Part shown: one piece after another, positions 1 through 8,683 of the stretch
How positions within the stretch are numbered: position 1 is the first letter of the stretch
Layout of the letters: every line of letters starts with the position of its first letter
Assembly: GCA_903925515.1 (NCBI GenBank)
Contig: CAIYFP010000179.1
Span: 1-27,714, forward strand
Source of the DNA: an uncultured Verrucomicrobiota bacterium
GTDB taxonomy: Bacteria > Verrucomicrobiota > Verrucomicrobiia > Limisphaerales > UBA9464
Direction: 5' to 3'
Length of the DNA stretch: 27,714 nucleotides
Notes under the pieces: model-generated
Database searches by the model: none
Told to the model about the DNA's origin: nothing
What the model saw: the letters and a program-made list of their open reading frames with translations, nothing else
Program-made: the position numbers and the translations under genes

Positions 1-1
1 G

Positions 2-43
2 GAAGTGATTGCGAAGCAGATGCTTGCGCAAGCCGAGGAGTGA
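2..43 (+). CDS. possible 3' end of an upstream gene (partial)
   Basis: The first 43 bases can be read as thirteen codons ending EVIAKQMLAQAEE followed by TGA at 41-43. The composition is that of a charged helical tail, which is plausible for the C-terminus of a + strand gene that begins left of the window. Only 13 residues are visible, so no family can be named and chance remains possible. Confidence 0.3.
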   Translation, partial: EVIAKQMLAQAEE

Positions 44-52
44 GCGAGGCGC

Positions 53-70
53 GGGCCGGTACGAGGCCCG
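53..70. other. short hairpin downstream of the partial gene
   Basis: CGGGCC and GGCCCG form a 6-bp stem around a 7-base loop. It lies just after the TGA at 41-43, where a terminator would sit, but no T-run follows, so a Rho-independent terminator is not supported. I see no gene in 44-308. Confidence 0.2.
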
Positions 71-308
71 TAACGAGCGAACGACGAAGGAGTTGCGCAA
101 GCAGATCGAGCAAGCACGACCGACCCAACTGAATCGTCCCGTCTCAGGCGCGCCCATGCTGAGGTTGTTGCCCATTCGCTACGTCCTCGTGTTGGCACGC
201 GGCACGCCACAGCCCATCCGATTGGGGATCGAGAGGTTTCGTTCTCCTGACGCCGGGATTTGGGTCCATGCCGTTGACTTTTCGCCCCGCGACCGGCGGC
301 CTTGCCCG

Positions 309-1211
309 ATGCGTTTCCGGGTTCCTTGCTTGGCCATGTTGCTGGTCGCGGCGTTGCTTGGGGTGGGGTGTGCGCCCTCCCGCCGGGCACCGGATTCGTG
401 GACGCGATGGCAACGGCAACGGATGGAGGATGTCGGCGGCCCCAACGGCTGGGCCGCGCTTGCTGGCCTGCATTGGCTTCGGCCCGGCCGGCTCTCCATC
501 GGCACACACGCCGGATGCGATGTCGTGCTGCCGCCGCATGCGGCCACGGGCACGGCGGGAACCCTTCTCGTCGAGGCCGGCCGCGTCGCCTTCGAGCCCG
601 CGCCGGGCACCCGAACACACGTTGCCGGACGGGCCGTCACGGATCCTTCGTCGATCCAGCTCGAGCCAGACATGCCCGGCCCGGCCACCGTTGTCGAATC
701 CGGCGGTGTGACGTGGTGGATCCTCGCGCGGGGCGAACGCATGGCGGTGCGCGTCCGTGATCCGGAGGGGCCCGGTCGGCGGGCATTCCGCCGCATTTCG
801 TGCTTCAGGTACAATCCGGCGCTGCGAATCGAGGCACGCTTCATCCCGTTCCCGTCGCCCCAAGCGGTCCCCATCCGGGACGTGACCGGCAACGAGTCGC
901 AAGAGGTTGCGCCTGGCGTCTTGCTGTTCCAGTTGGATGGCGTTGAAGCCCGCCTCACGCCGGTCGAGGACCACGACGCCAACGACTGGTTCATCAACTT
1001 CCGCGACGCCACCTCGGGGCACGGGACGTATCCTGGGGGCCGGTTCCTGCACGTGCCACGCGCCGGGCCAGATGGCCGGGTCGTGCTCGACTTCAACTTC
1101 GCCTACAACCCGCCCTGCGCGTTCACCCCGTTCGCGACGTGCCCCGTGCCGCCCCGCTCCAACTGGCTTCAGCACTTCATCCGTGCCGGGGAAAAGTTCT
1201 CGGGCCATTGA
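309..1211 (+). CDS. DUF1684 family lipoprotein
   Basis: This is a 300-residue protein of the DUF1684 family, whose biochemical role is not established. The C-terminal part carries the family signature DFNFAYNPPCAFTPFATCP. An N-terminal block around GWAALAGLHWLRPGRLSIG also fits the family. The chosen start at 309 gives a lipoprotein signal peptide with a hydrophobic stretch and lipobox LGVGC (Cys21), so the mature protein should be anchored in a membrane facing the periplasm. The frame stays open upstream to position 9, but those residues are arginine-rich and do not resemble the family. No strong ribosome site precedes 309. The gene appears monocistronic, and the next gene converges on it. 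The family call is firm; the exact start is moderately sure. Confidence 0.85.
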   Translation: MRFRVPCLAMLLVAALLGVGCAPSRRAPDSWTRWQRQRMEDVGGPNGWAALAGLHWLRPGRLSIGTHAGCDVVLPPHAATGTAGTLLVEAGRVAFEPAPGTRTHVAGRAVTDPSSIQLEPDMPGPATVVESGGVTWWILARGERMAVRVRDPEGPGRRAFRRISCFRYNPALRIEARFIPFPSPQAVPIRDVTGNESQEVAPGVLLFQLDGVEARLTPVEDHDANDWFINFRDATSGHGTYPGGRFLHVPRAGPDGRVVLDFNFAYNPPCAFTPFATCPVPPRSNWLQHFIRAGEKFSGH

Positions 1212-1532
1212 ATGGAAACCACCGCCGGGAGGATGGCGCGAGCCCGGGTCGGTTCGGGCAGGGTGCCGATCGGCACGGATGGGCGTGAAGAAACTTGGGG
1301 TGCGGTCCAAGGATTTGGAGAGGCATGGCCGGTCCGTGGAGGCTCACCAGCCTCGCCTCGCTTCAATGCGCGCCCCCCCCACTGCCTTTCCATGGCTCCG
1401 CAAGCGGGGAATCCTTCAACCCAAGACCAGCGCCATGGCACAGCATGGGGAATGGCGCCCATCACACCTGCCCCGGCGGCCAACCGTCGGTCTCAGGGGC
1501 AGGCACCAAGAGGACCTGTCGTCTCAGCACTC

Positions 1533-1591
1533 GTCGGGGCAGCGTGGGGCGAGCACCGGGCACTCAGGAACGGATTACACGCGGGTCAGGG
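1533..1591 (+). repeat. dispersed repeat, copy A
   Basis: This 59-bp segment aligns without gaps to 11710-11768. By hand comparison 48 of 59 positions match. The shared core includes GGCGAG, then ACCGGGCACTCA, then GAAC, and both copies end in TCAGGG. Both lie in intergenic DNA next to gene 3' ends, so they could be a small repeat family or a degraded element. Confidence 0.5.
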
Positions 1592-1744
1592 CGGCTGGAT
1601 GGCGGTTCCTCTTTCACTTGGCCCTCATGGAAGGTGCCAGCGGCTTCCTGCCGATGGGCTTGGTCCAGCCAGAGCCGAGACGGCCCAGCCACGTTCCCTC
1701 CAGATGAGGGCACCCGGGCTACCACCCGGACCGCCCCATTCCAG

Positions 1745-1763
1745 CCTCACCCGCGGGGTGAGG
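1745..1763. other. perfect 8-bp inverted repeat in intergenic DNA
   Basis: CCTCACCC and GGGTGAGG flank a 3-base loop, giving a stable GC-rich hairpin between two convergent genes. There is no T-tract on either side. It could still act as a bidirectional transcription end or mRNA 3' end. Confidence 0.3.
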
Positions 1764-1960
1764 TGTCAGATGGATCCGCCAGCTCCGCTTCGCCTTGATG
1801 GGACGGCCAGTTCCTTGCCTTGAAGCCCTGTTTGACTGCCGTTCTTGGGTTCACCCATGCCTCCGCGGAGTTCTCGGTACGCATGGGATCGCGTTCATCT
1901 GGCGGCGCCGGGCGAAGGTTGGTGCCGCGCCGCCGGAAGCCCATGGAGCCGTCTGCCTCC

Positions 1961-3235
1961 TCACAACCGCAGGAAAACCCCCCGCCGATACAGGAACCGC
2001 GCAAACCCCAGCATCAGTCCAAGGCCCGTCAGTGCCACCACCGGGCGTCCGTAATCCCCCAGCCACACCGACACGGGCCCGCCCACGAACCGCGCCGCGA
2101 TGCCCTGCCAACCGTCCCGCGTCCCGAGCAAGTTGGAAGCGATGTAGATCGTCAGGGCGTTCATGCCGATCCATCGGAACGGGCCGCACCACCCGCGAAT
2201 GCCCCACACGTCGATCACCTGGTGGAACATCCCCAGCAGCACAAGGCTCCAACCTCCGGCCAACAGCACGAACGACGACGTCCAGAGCTTCTTCACGACG
2301 GGGAACACCGTCCCCCAGCCCAGCCCGGCGGCAACCAGCAACAACCCGGCGACGACCAGCCACCGGCTGCGGGCCCCCGGCGTCACGTCCTCCCGCCGCA
2401 GCCACAAGCCCGCGAACACCCCAAGCAGGCACGTGGCCACCGCCGGGATCGTGCTCAGGATGCCCTCGGGGTCCGAGTACCCGTCATACAACCGACCCGG
2501 CAGGAACCGGTAATCGAAGTGGTTCACGTAATTATACCCCGGCTCGGCCCGCCCGCGCACCGTCTTGCTGACGTCCTCGTACAAGGCCCGTGCGTTCGTC
2601 TGGCCCGTGGTCTCCATCAATTCCTGCATCGGCTTGCGATCGAGCCGGATGTCCCGAATCGGCAACCCCTCCACGATGCCCCAATACCCCAGCAGGATGG
2701 CCACCCAGACGCCCGCCAACGCCCGGACTGGCAACATCAGGAACAGGAGGCTTGCCCCCGTGTATCCCAGCGCGATCCGCTGCAACACACCAAGCCAACG
2801 GACCCCATCCCACCCGTCCTTGATGCCCCCGCTGTAGAACACCCCAAGCGCAAACAACATCAGCCCCCGCGACAACACCCTACCCATCGCACGCCCCTCG
2901 CCGCCCCCCGATTTCGCCTTGGACAACGAGAACACGGCCGAGACCCCCGCGATGAACACGAACAGCGGGAAGATCAGGTCGTAAAAGCGGAACCCTGCCC
3001 AGTCCACGTGCGTGAGCTGCTCCCGCACCTTGCCGATCACCGACCCCGGGCGCGCCCGGCTCAGTGCCGACACCAAGGCTCCCCCGCCCACGAGCCAGAA
3101 CCGGTCGACCCCCCGCAGCACAGCGAGCGACAGCAGTCGCCCCCCACCCGGGGATGCCTTCCCGGCCGCCGCCGCGGACGCCGTTGCCGCCGCCGTTCCT
3201 CGCGCCGTCGGCGCGCCCTTCATCTCGTCGTTCAT
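1961..3235 (-). CDS. DUF5009/HGSNAT-like membrane acyltransferase, downstream paralog
   Basis: This 424-residue polytopic membrane protein belongs to the DUF5009 group (COG4299), related to heparan-alpha-glucosaminide N-acetyltransferase. Such proteins are thought to pass acetyl groups across a membrane to a sugar, but the substrate here is unknown. A conserved N-terminal block ends GFRFYDLIFPLFVFIAGVS, and GVLQRIALGYTGASLLF follows. About ten hydrophobic segments are visible. The first 30 residues are low-complexity Ala/Gly/Thr. The start at 3235 lies one base after the stop of the upstream paralog, so the two are almost certainly co-transcribed. Where the upstream copy has LRGFDMFW, this one has LRGVDRFWL, so the two may differ in activity. 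Confidence 0.85.
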   Translation of the reverse strand: MNDEMKGAPTARGTAAATASAAAAGKASPGGGRLLSLAVLRGVDRFWLVGGGALVSALSRARPGSVIGKVREQLTHVDWAGFRFYDLIFPLFVFIAGVSAVFSLSKAKSGGGEGRAMGRVLSRGLMLFALGVFYSGGIKDGWDGVRWLGVLQRIALGYTGASLLFLMLPVRALAGVWVAILLGYWGIVEGLPIRDIRLDRKPMQELMETTGQTNARALYEDVSKTVRGRAEPGYNYVNHFDYRFLPGRLYDGYSDPEGILSTIPAVATCLLGVFAGLWLRREDVTPGARSRWLVVAGLLLVAAGLGWGTVFPVVKKLWTSSFVLLAGGWSLVLLGMFHQVIDVWGIRGWCGPFRWIGMNALTIYIASNLLGTRDGWQGIAARFVGGPVSVWLGDYGRPVVALTGLGLMLGFARFLYRRGVFLRL

Positions 3236-3236
3236 G

Positions 3237-4373
3237 TCAAAGCCTCAGGTAAATCCGTTGGCGGTTCAGCCCCCATGCGAGGACGAAGCCAAGCCCGATC
3301 CCAACCCCCGCCACGCCCAGTTCGCCAAGGTGCGGCATCCAACCCTCCAGCATCGCCTGCACCGGACCGCCCACCAGCCGGCGCGCCAACGAATCGTAGC
3401 TCACCAGCTGCGCCGACAGGTACACGGCGATCGGGTTGAGCCCCACCCACGTGAACGGCCGGCACCAACCCGCCCAGCCGCGGACATCCACCACCCCATG
3501 GAACGCCGCCAACAACAGGCAGCTCCAGCCGCCCGCCACGAGCACGTACGACGAAGTCCAAAGCTTCTTGATCACCGGGAATTGCCATGCCCAGCCCCAT
3601 CCCAGCCCCAGCAACACCACCCCAGCCACCACCAGCCCCGATGCCTTCCCAAGCCCCCTGCCTTCCGGGGGCCGACGCATCCAACCGCCCGCCAACACCC
3701 CCATGAGGCACGTCCCGATCGCCGGCAAGTTGCTCAGCAAGCCTTCCGGGTCATGGTCGCCGTCCCATTTCCTGCCCGGCAACCATCGGCTGTCGATCCA
3801 GTTCGCAAGGTTCTTCCCCTCCTCAAAGTTTCCCGCGCCCACGCCCGGCACCGGCACGAACGTCATCGCCGCCCAGTACCCCACCAGCAACGCCACCCAT
3901 GCCCCAACGCAGCCCCTCAGCCCAAACAGCAGGTAACACAGCCCCGCCCCGAGGTAGGAGATCGCGATCCGCTGCAACACCCCCATCCACCGCACCTGGT
4001 CCCACCCCTCCGCCACGCCGCCGTAGTACAACACCCCGAGCACGTACAAGGCCGTCGCCCGCAACAACAGCCGCCCAAATGCCCAGGCTCGCCCATGCCT
4101 CGCCACCGTCTTCTCCAGCGAGAACACCAACGACACGCCCGCGATGAACACGAACAACGGGAAGATCAGGTCGTAGAAGCGGAAGCCTTCCCATGGCACG
4201 TGCTCCAGATGCTCCGCCACAATCCGTGCCCAACCCTGCTTCCCCTCCGTCATGGACGCCGCAACGCCCCCGATCGCGTCCGCGCCCATGATCCAAAACA
4301 TGTCGAAGCCCCTCAACGCATCGAGGGACGCCAACCGTTCCCGCCTTGGTTCCGCCGTCACCGCCTCAGACAT
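3237..4373 (-). CDS. DUF5009/HGSNAT-like membrane acyltransferase, upstream paralog
   Basis: This 378-residue multi-spanning membrane protein is of the same family as its downstream neighbour. It opens with RLASLDALRGFDMFWIMGAD, then GFRFYDLIFPLFVFIAGVS, then WMGVLQRIAISYLGAGLCYLL. The family moves or transfers acyl groups onto sugars at a membrane; the substrate cannot be read from sequence. I prefer the start at 4373 (MSEAVTAEPRR). An in-frame ATG at 4400 adds nine residues and cannot be excluded. It is the first gene of a two-gene tandem and is divergent from the ABC exporter pair. The shared 200-bp upstream region should hold both promoters, although no clear -35/-10 pair stands out. Confidence 0.85.
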   Translation of the reverse strand: MSEAVTAEPRRERLASLDALRGFDMFWIMGADAIGGVAASMTEGKQGWARIVAEHLEHVPWEGFRFYDLIFPLFVFIAGVSLVFSLEKTVARHGRAWAFGRLLLRATALYVLGVLYYGGVAEGWDQVRWMGVLQRIAISYLGAGLCYLLFGLRGCVGAWVALLVGYWAAMTFVPVPGVGAGNFEEGKNLANWIDSRWLPGRKWDGDHDPEGLLSNLPAIGTCLMGVLAGGWMRRPPEGRGLGKASGLVVAGVVLLGLGWGWAWQFPVIKKLWTSSYVLVAGGWSCLLLAAFHGVVDVRGWAGWCRPFTWVGLNPIAVYLSAQLVSYDSLARRLVGGPVQAMLEGWMPHLGELGVAGVGIGLGFVLAWGLNRQRIYLRL

Positions 4374-4572
4374 GGCCCCCAACTCACCACGCCACGGCAT
4401 CCCCCTTCAATCCCAATCCCCGCCCCATCGGACCCGATCACGCCGCGCCATGCACCCCTCGCCCCATGCAACCCACCGCGCGCGACCGCAATCCACGCGC
4501 TCGCCGCCCCGAACACGACGACCCATTTGCCGCTGGTCATGCGGCCTCCAAGACCGTGCATTGGAGGAAGTC

Positions 4573-5334
4573 ATGATCGAGCTGGACGACGTCACGAAGC
4601 GCTTTGGGGACGTGCGGGCCGTGGATGGAATCACGCTGACGGTGCGACCCGGCGAGTTCTTCTGCGTCCTTGGCCCCAACGCGGCCGGCAAGACCACCAC
4701 CATCAAGATGATCGCCGGCCTCATCCGCCCAGACTCCGGCCGCGTGCGAGTCGCCGGGTTCGACCTCGTCAAGGATCCCATGCCCGCCCGGGCCCGGCTC
4801 GCCTACGTCCCAGACTTCCCGTTCCTCTACGAGAAGCTCACGCCATGGGAGTTCCTTCGCTTCACCGGCCAGTTGTTCGGCATGTCCCGCGAGGCCATCC
4901 ATGCCGCCGCCGCAAGCCTGGTCCCCCGCTTCCAGCTCGCCGAGTGGCTCCACAAGCCCATCGACAGCCTCTCCCATGGAACCCGCCAACGCGTCGCCAT
5001 CGCGTCCGCCCTCCTCCATGACCCCGCCGTGTTCGTCATCGACGAACCCATGGTCGGCCTTGACCCGCACCATGCCCGCGTCGTGAAGGACATCCTCCGC
5101 GAACGCGTGGACGCGGGCATGACCGTGTTCCTCAGCACGCACCAGACGTCCGTGGCCGAGGAAATGGCCGACCGCGTCGGCATCATCCATCGCGGCCGGC
5201 TGGTGGCCTCGGGCACCCCCGCCGATCTGCATCGTCAGGCAGGCACCCACGGCGCGTTGGAGGCCGCATTCCTCGCCATCACCGAGGGCCAGCAGCTCGC
5301 CGGGCCCCAGACCCTCCCCGGGGGCCATCCATGA
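4573..5334 (+). CDS. ABC transporter ATP-binding protein
   Basis: This 253-residue ATPase is of the ABC-2 exporter type. It powers transport by the permease encoded next to it. Visible motifs are Walker A GPNAAGKT (34-41), signature LSHGTRQ (133-139), Walker B VFVIDE (153-158) and switch His190 in STHQ. At the usual Q-loop position there is Asp in YVPDFPFLYEKLT, as is common in ABC-2 type ATPases. The start is set by GGAGG at 4563-4567, five bases before the ATG. An in-frame extension upstream to 4252 is rejected because it overlaps the divergent gene and lacks family similarity. The last codon overlaps the permease start as ATGA, implying translational coupling. Substrate unknown. Confidence 0.93.
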   Translation: MIELDDVTKRFGDVRAVDGITLTVRPGEFFCVLGPNAAGKTTTIKMIAGLIRPDSGRVRVAGFDLVKDPMPARARLAYVPDFPFLYEKLTPWEFLRFTGQLFGMSREAIHAAAASLVPRFQLAEWLHKPIDSLSHGTRQRVAIASALLHDPAVFVIDEPMVGLDPHHARVVKDILRERVDAGMTVFLSTHQTSVAEEMADRVGIIHRGRLVASGTPADLHRQAGTHGALEAAFLAITEGQQLAGPQTLPGGHP

Positions 5335-7136
5335 GGACCGCCCCGGACCCGTTGGGCGCACGGGACGCGTTCATGCTGGTTGCCCGGGCCAATGCGCTCG
5401 GTGCATGGCGGCGTCTTGGCTCCATCGGCGGCCGCTCGCGACTCACCGCCGTCGCGGGAGCCGCCTTCGTCGCCGGGTACGGCCTCATCGCCTACGCCAT
5501 CTTTCACCTTGGCCTTCGCTTCGTGATGCGGTTCCCGGGCCTCGGCTCCCTGTTGGTCGAGCGCCTCCTCTTCCTGCTGTTCGCGTTCCTCATGGTCCTG
5601 CTGCTCCTGTCCAACGTCGTCATCGCCTACTCCAACCTCTTCCGGAACCGCGAGGCATCCTTCCTCGCAAGCCTGCCCGTGCCGGTCGAGGCCGTGTTCA
5701 CGTGGAAGGTCCTCGAGGGAACCCTCCTTGCCTCATGGGCGTTCGTCTTCCTCGTCGCGCCCTTGCTGGTTGCCTACGGCGTCGTGCAGGGCGTCCCATG
5801 GCATTTCTACCCGTTCGCTTTCGTGCTCGTGTCCCTGTTCGCGGTCATCCCGGGCACCCTTGGGGCCGCCACCGCCCTCGCCGTCGCCCGTCACCTCGAC
5901 CGCAAGGCCTTCCAGGTGGGCTCGCTCGTCGTCGTCGGGTTCCTCGCCGCCGCCGTCGTCAGGGGATGGCGCACGGAGGAAATCACGGACGAGCAGCTCG
6001 AGGCACGCGCACTCGCCGTCGTGGACCGGCTTCTCTCGAACACGCGCGCCGCGCAGTCCCCTTTCCTCCCGAGCCAATGGCTGAGCGCCAGCATCCAAGG
6101 CTGGGGCGAGGGCGCGCTGCGCACCGCCGCCTTCTACGGCATGGTCCTCGCCGCACACAGCCTCCTCCTCGGGCGCCTCGCCTGCTCCTACCTCGCCCAT
6201 GCACTCCCGGGCGCCGCGTCCGCCGTGCACGGGCGCGCCTCCGTGCTCGGGCGCTGGTCGTGGTTCCAACGCAGGCAGGCCGGCCGCCGCGCCATGGCCG
6301 GCACATGGGCCATCGGCGGCGCCCCCATCCCGGGCGGCGCACGACCATCGGTCCCGGGCGACCCCATGGACACGGCGCTCGCATGGATGGGCCTGCGACC
6401 GGAGACCCGCGCCATCATCACGAAGGATGCGCGGATGTTCTGGCGCGACACCACCCAATGGGGCCAGACGGTCCTGCTGTTCGGGTTGCTCGCCGGCTAC
6501 ATCATCAACCTTCGCCACTTCAGCCGTCAGCTCGACTCGGCCTTCTGGGTCAGCATGGTCTCCTACCTCAACCTCGGCGCGTGCGCGCTGAACCTCGCCA
6601 CCCTCACCACCCGGTTTGTCTTCCCCCAGTTCTCCCTCGAAGGCAGGCGCGTCTGGCTGGTTGGCCTCGCGCCCATGGGGCTCGCCCGCGCCGTGCGGAT
6701 CCAGTTCTGGACCGCAAGCTGGACAACCCTCCTCCTCACCCTTGCCCTCACCGTCCTGTCCGGCGCCATCCTGCGACTCGGCCCCGCGCGCATCCTGTAC
6801 TTCATGGCCGCGATGACCGTCATGACCTTCACCCTCAATGCCATCGCCTCCGGCCTCGGCGTCCTCCACCCCAACCTCCGCGAGGCCCAGCCCGCCAAGA
6901 TCGTCTCCGGGTTCGGCGGAACCCTCTGCCTTGTCCTCAGCTTCGTCTATATCATCGCGTCCGTCGTCGTCCTCGCCATGGGCTCGCCATGGGGCTGGCG
7001 CGACGACGCCCCGAGTTCGGCCGCGGCGGCGGCGGCATGGCTCGCCTTCGTGCTGCTCAGCGCCCTCGCCGGGTGGCTGCCGCTTCGCATGGCCTTCCTG
7101 AAGGCAGCCCAGCCTGGCATCACCGAGGCTCGGTGA
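5331..7136 (+). CDS. ABC exporter permease
   Basis: This 601-residue membrane protein is the partner of the preceding ATPase, with which it overlaps by four bases (ATGA). Hydrophobic segments fall into two sets. The N-terminal set includes FLLFAFLMVLLLLSNVVIAY. The C-terminal set follows a soluble linker around residues 300-370. Blocks such as NLFRNREASFLASLPVPVEAVFTWKV resemble putative bacterial ABC exporter permeases, in which a loop reads 'NREISFLLTLPI'. It probably exports a lipid, peptide or drug-like molecule from the cytoplasm; nothing in the sequence tells which. The gene ends 35 bp from a convergent gene. Confidence 0.85.
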   Translation: MRTAPDPLGARDAFMLVARANALGAWRRLGSIGGRSRLTAVAGAAFVAGYGLIAYAIFHLGLRFVMRFPGLGSLLVERLLFLLFAFLMVLLLLSNVVIAYSNLFRNREASFLASLPVPVEAVFTWKVLEGTLLASWAFVFLVAPLLVAYGVVQGVPWHFYPFAFVLVSLFAVIPGTLGAATALAVARHLDRKAFQVGSLVVVGFLAAAVVRGWRTEEITDEQLEARALAVVDRLLSNTRAAQSPFLPSQWLSASIQGWGEGALRTAAFYGMVLAAHSLLLGRLACSYLAHALPGAASAVHGRASVLGRWSWFQRRQAGRRAMAGTWAIGGAPIPGGARPSVPGDPMDTALAWMGLRPETRAIITKDARMFWRDTTQWGQTVLLFGLLAGYIINLRHFSRQLDSAFWVSMVSYLNLGACALNLATLTTRFVFPQFSLEGRRVWLVGLAPMGLARAVRIQFWTASWTTLLLTLALTVLSGAILRLGPARILYFMAAMTVMTFTLNAIASGLGVLHPNLREAQPAKIVSGFGGTLCLVLSFVYIIASVVVLAMGSPWGWRDDAPSSAAAAAAWLAFVLLSALAGWLPLRMAFLKAAQPGITEAR

Positions 7137-7171
7137 GCGCCGCGGCCCAGCCCAAGGCGGCGAAGGCAACC

Positions 7172-8680
7172 CTACGCCAACAATCCCCGGATCACCTCGC
7201 CATGGACGTCCGTCAGCCTCCGGTCCACCCCGTTGTGCCGGAACGTCAGCCGGGTGTGGTCGATCCCTAGCAGGTGCATCATCGTCGCGTGGATGTCGTA
7301 CACGGTCGTCGGGCTCGCCCGGTCCCGGGGCTTGTAGCCCCACTCGTCGCTCTCCCCGCACGTCACCCCGCCGCGAATCCCGCCCCCGCACAGCCAGTTC
7401 GTGAAGCAGTACGGGTTGTGATCCCTGCCCTTCCCGCCCTGCGAGCTCGGCATCCGCCCAAACTCCGTGGTCCAGAGCACGATCGTGTCGTCCAGCAGTC
7501 CCCGCAGCCGCAGGTCCTCGATCAATGCCGCCGCACCCCTCGCAAACCCGGCTGCCAACGCCCCATGGTCCTGCCGGATGTCCTCGTGCGAGTCCCAGTT
7601 CCGACGCGGGAAGCTGTTGTCGTTGCCGCTCCACACCTGCACGAAACGCACCCCGCGCTCGATCAGCCGCCGCGCCACCATGCATTTCGTCCCGAAATGA
7701 TGCGCCTCCTCCGCCGCGTTGATCTCCGCAGGCCATGTCGGAGGGTTCCGCCTGACCCCGTACCGCTCCAGCAACCAGTCCGGCTCGCGCGACAAGTCCA
7801 TCGCCTCCGGCGCCGCCAACTGCATCCGTGCCGCCAGCTCGTAGCTCCGGATTCGCGCGTCCAACCGCGCATCGTCCTCGCGCGCCGCCGCATGGCGCCG
7901 GTTCAGCTCCGCCATCAACCGATGCCCCGCCTCATCCCCGCCGCGCGTCACGAACCCACCCCCCTTCCCCGGGAACAGGTCCGCGATCGGGTTCTCCCGG
8001 CCCGGATACAAGATCGTCCCCGCATGCTGCCCCGGCAGGAACGCCGAGTCCCAGTTCTTCGGCCCATTCGAGGCAAACCCACGATGGTCCGGCAACACCA
8101 CGAACGCCGGCAGGTTCTCGTTCAACGACCCCAGACCGTATGCCACCCACGCGCCCATCCCCGGGAAACCCGGCAGCTGGAACCCCGTCGATTGCAGGTA
8201 CGTCGCCTGGCTGTGCACGCCCGTCTTGCCCACGAGGTTGTGCACGAACGCCATCTCGTCCACCACACGCCCAAGGTCCGACACCACCTCCCCCAGCATC
8301 TTGCCCGATCCGCCGTGCGGACGGAACGGCCACACCGGCTTCAACCATGGCCCCAGCCCGTTCTGGAACGCCTCCACCGCCTCCCCGAAGTCGCTCGGCT
8401 GCCCGTCCCGCTTCACCAGCTCGGGCTTGAAGTCGAACAGGTCGATGTGGCTCGCCGCGCCCGCCATGAACAACTGGATCACCCTCCGCGCACGCGGCCG
8501 TTGATGCGCACGCCCCGGCGGCAACGGTCCGCTCGCCGGCCCCCCCGCAAGCAACCCCTCGCCCGACAACAGGCTCGCCAACGCTATCCCCCCAAGCCCG
8601 CCGCCCGAGCTCCAAAGGAAGTCCCGGCGCGACACGTCCATGCGCCCGGCCCCGCGATGAAATGGAGAATCGTTTTTCAT
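7172..8680 (-). CDS. DUF1501 domain protein, Tat-exported
   Basis: This 502-residue protein belongs to the DUF1501 family, which has an alkaline-phosphatase/sulfatase-like fold and is abundant in Planctomycetota and Verrucomicrobiota. The N-terminus carries a twin-arginine signal, SRRDFLWSSGGG, followed by a hydrophobic stretch, so it is exported folded. Family blocks include AASHIDLFDFKPEL, FVQVWSGNDNSFPRRNWDSHEDI and DDTIVLWTTEFGRMPSSQGGKGRDHNP. It starts three bases after the stop of the PSD1 cytochrome gene, the standard pairing for both families. The pair is often linked to polysaccharide or sulfated-glycan use in these phyla, but the reaction is not established. Confidence 0.93.
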   Translation of the reverse strand: MKNDSPFHRGAGRMDVSRRDFLWSSGGGLGGIALASLLSGEGLLAGGPASGPLPPGRAHQRPRARRVIQLFMAGAASHIDLFDFKPELVKRDGQPSDFGEAVEAFQNGLGPWLKPVWPFRPHGGSGKMLGEVVSDLGRVVDEMAFVHNLVGKTGVHSQATYLQSTGFQLPGFPGMGAWVAYGLGSLNENLPAFVVLPDHRGFASNGPKNWDSAFLPGQHAGTILYPGRENPIADLFPGKGGGFVTRGGDEAGHRLMAELNRRHAAAREDDARLDARIRSYELAARMQLAAPEAMDLSREPDWLLERYGVRRNPPTWPAEINAAEEAHHFGTKCMVARRLIERGVRFVQVWSGNDNSFPRRNWDSHEDIRQDHGALAAGFARGAAALIEDLRLRGLLDDTIVLWTTEFGRMPSSQGGKGRDHNPYCFTNWLCGGGIRGGVTCGESDEWGYKPRDRASPTTVYDIHATMMHLLGIDHTRLTFRHNGVDRRLTDVHGEVIRGLLA

Positions 8681-8683
8681 GGC

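Larger units (their letters stand above)
1212..1960. other. intergenic region without a convincing gene
   Basis: About 750 bp lie between two convergent gene ends. Several frames are open because of the high GC, but none gives a recognisable domain or a good start. The stretch holds one copy of a dispersed 59-bp repeat (1533-1591) and a perfect 8-bp inverted repeat (1745-1763). I see no RNA gene. It may be decayed sequence or a regulatory or structural spacer. Confidence 0.5.

Noticed and set aside
1212..1823. Several open frames of 100-260 codons in the first intergenic region
   Set aside because: They overlap each other, lack ribosome sites and show no recognisable domain or signal.
7137..7171. 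Short GC hairpin between the ABC permease and DUF1501 gene ends
   Set aside because: The stem is only about six pairs with a long loop and no T-run, so a bidirectional terminator is not supported.
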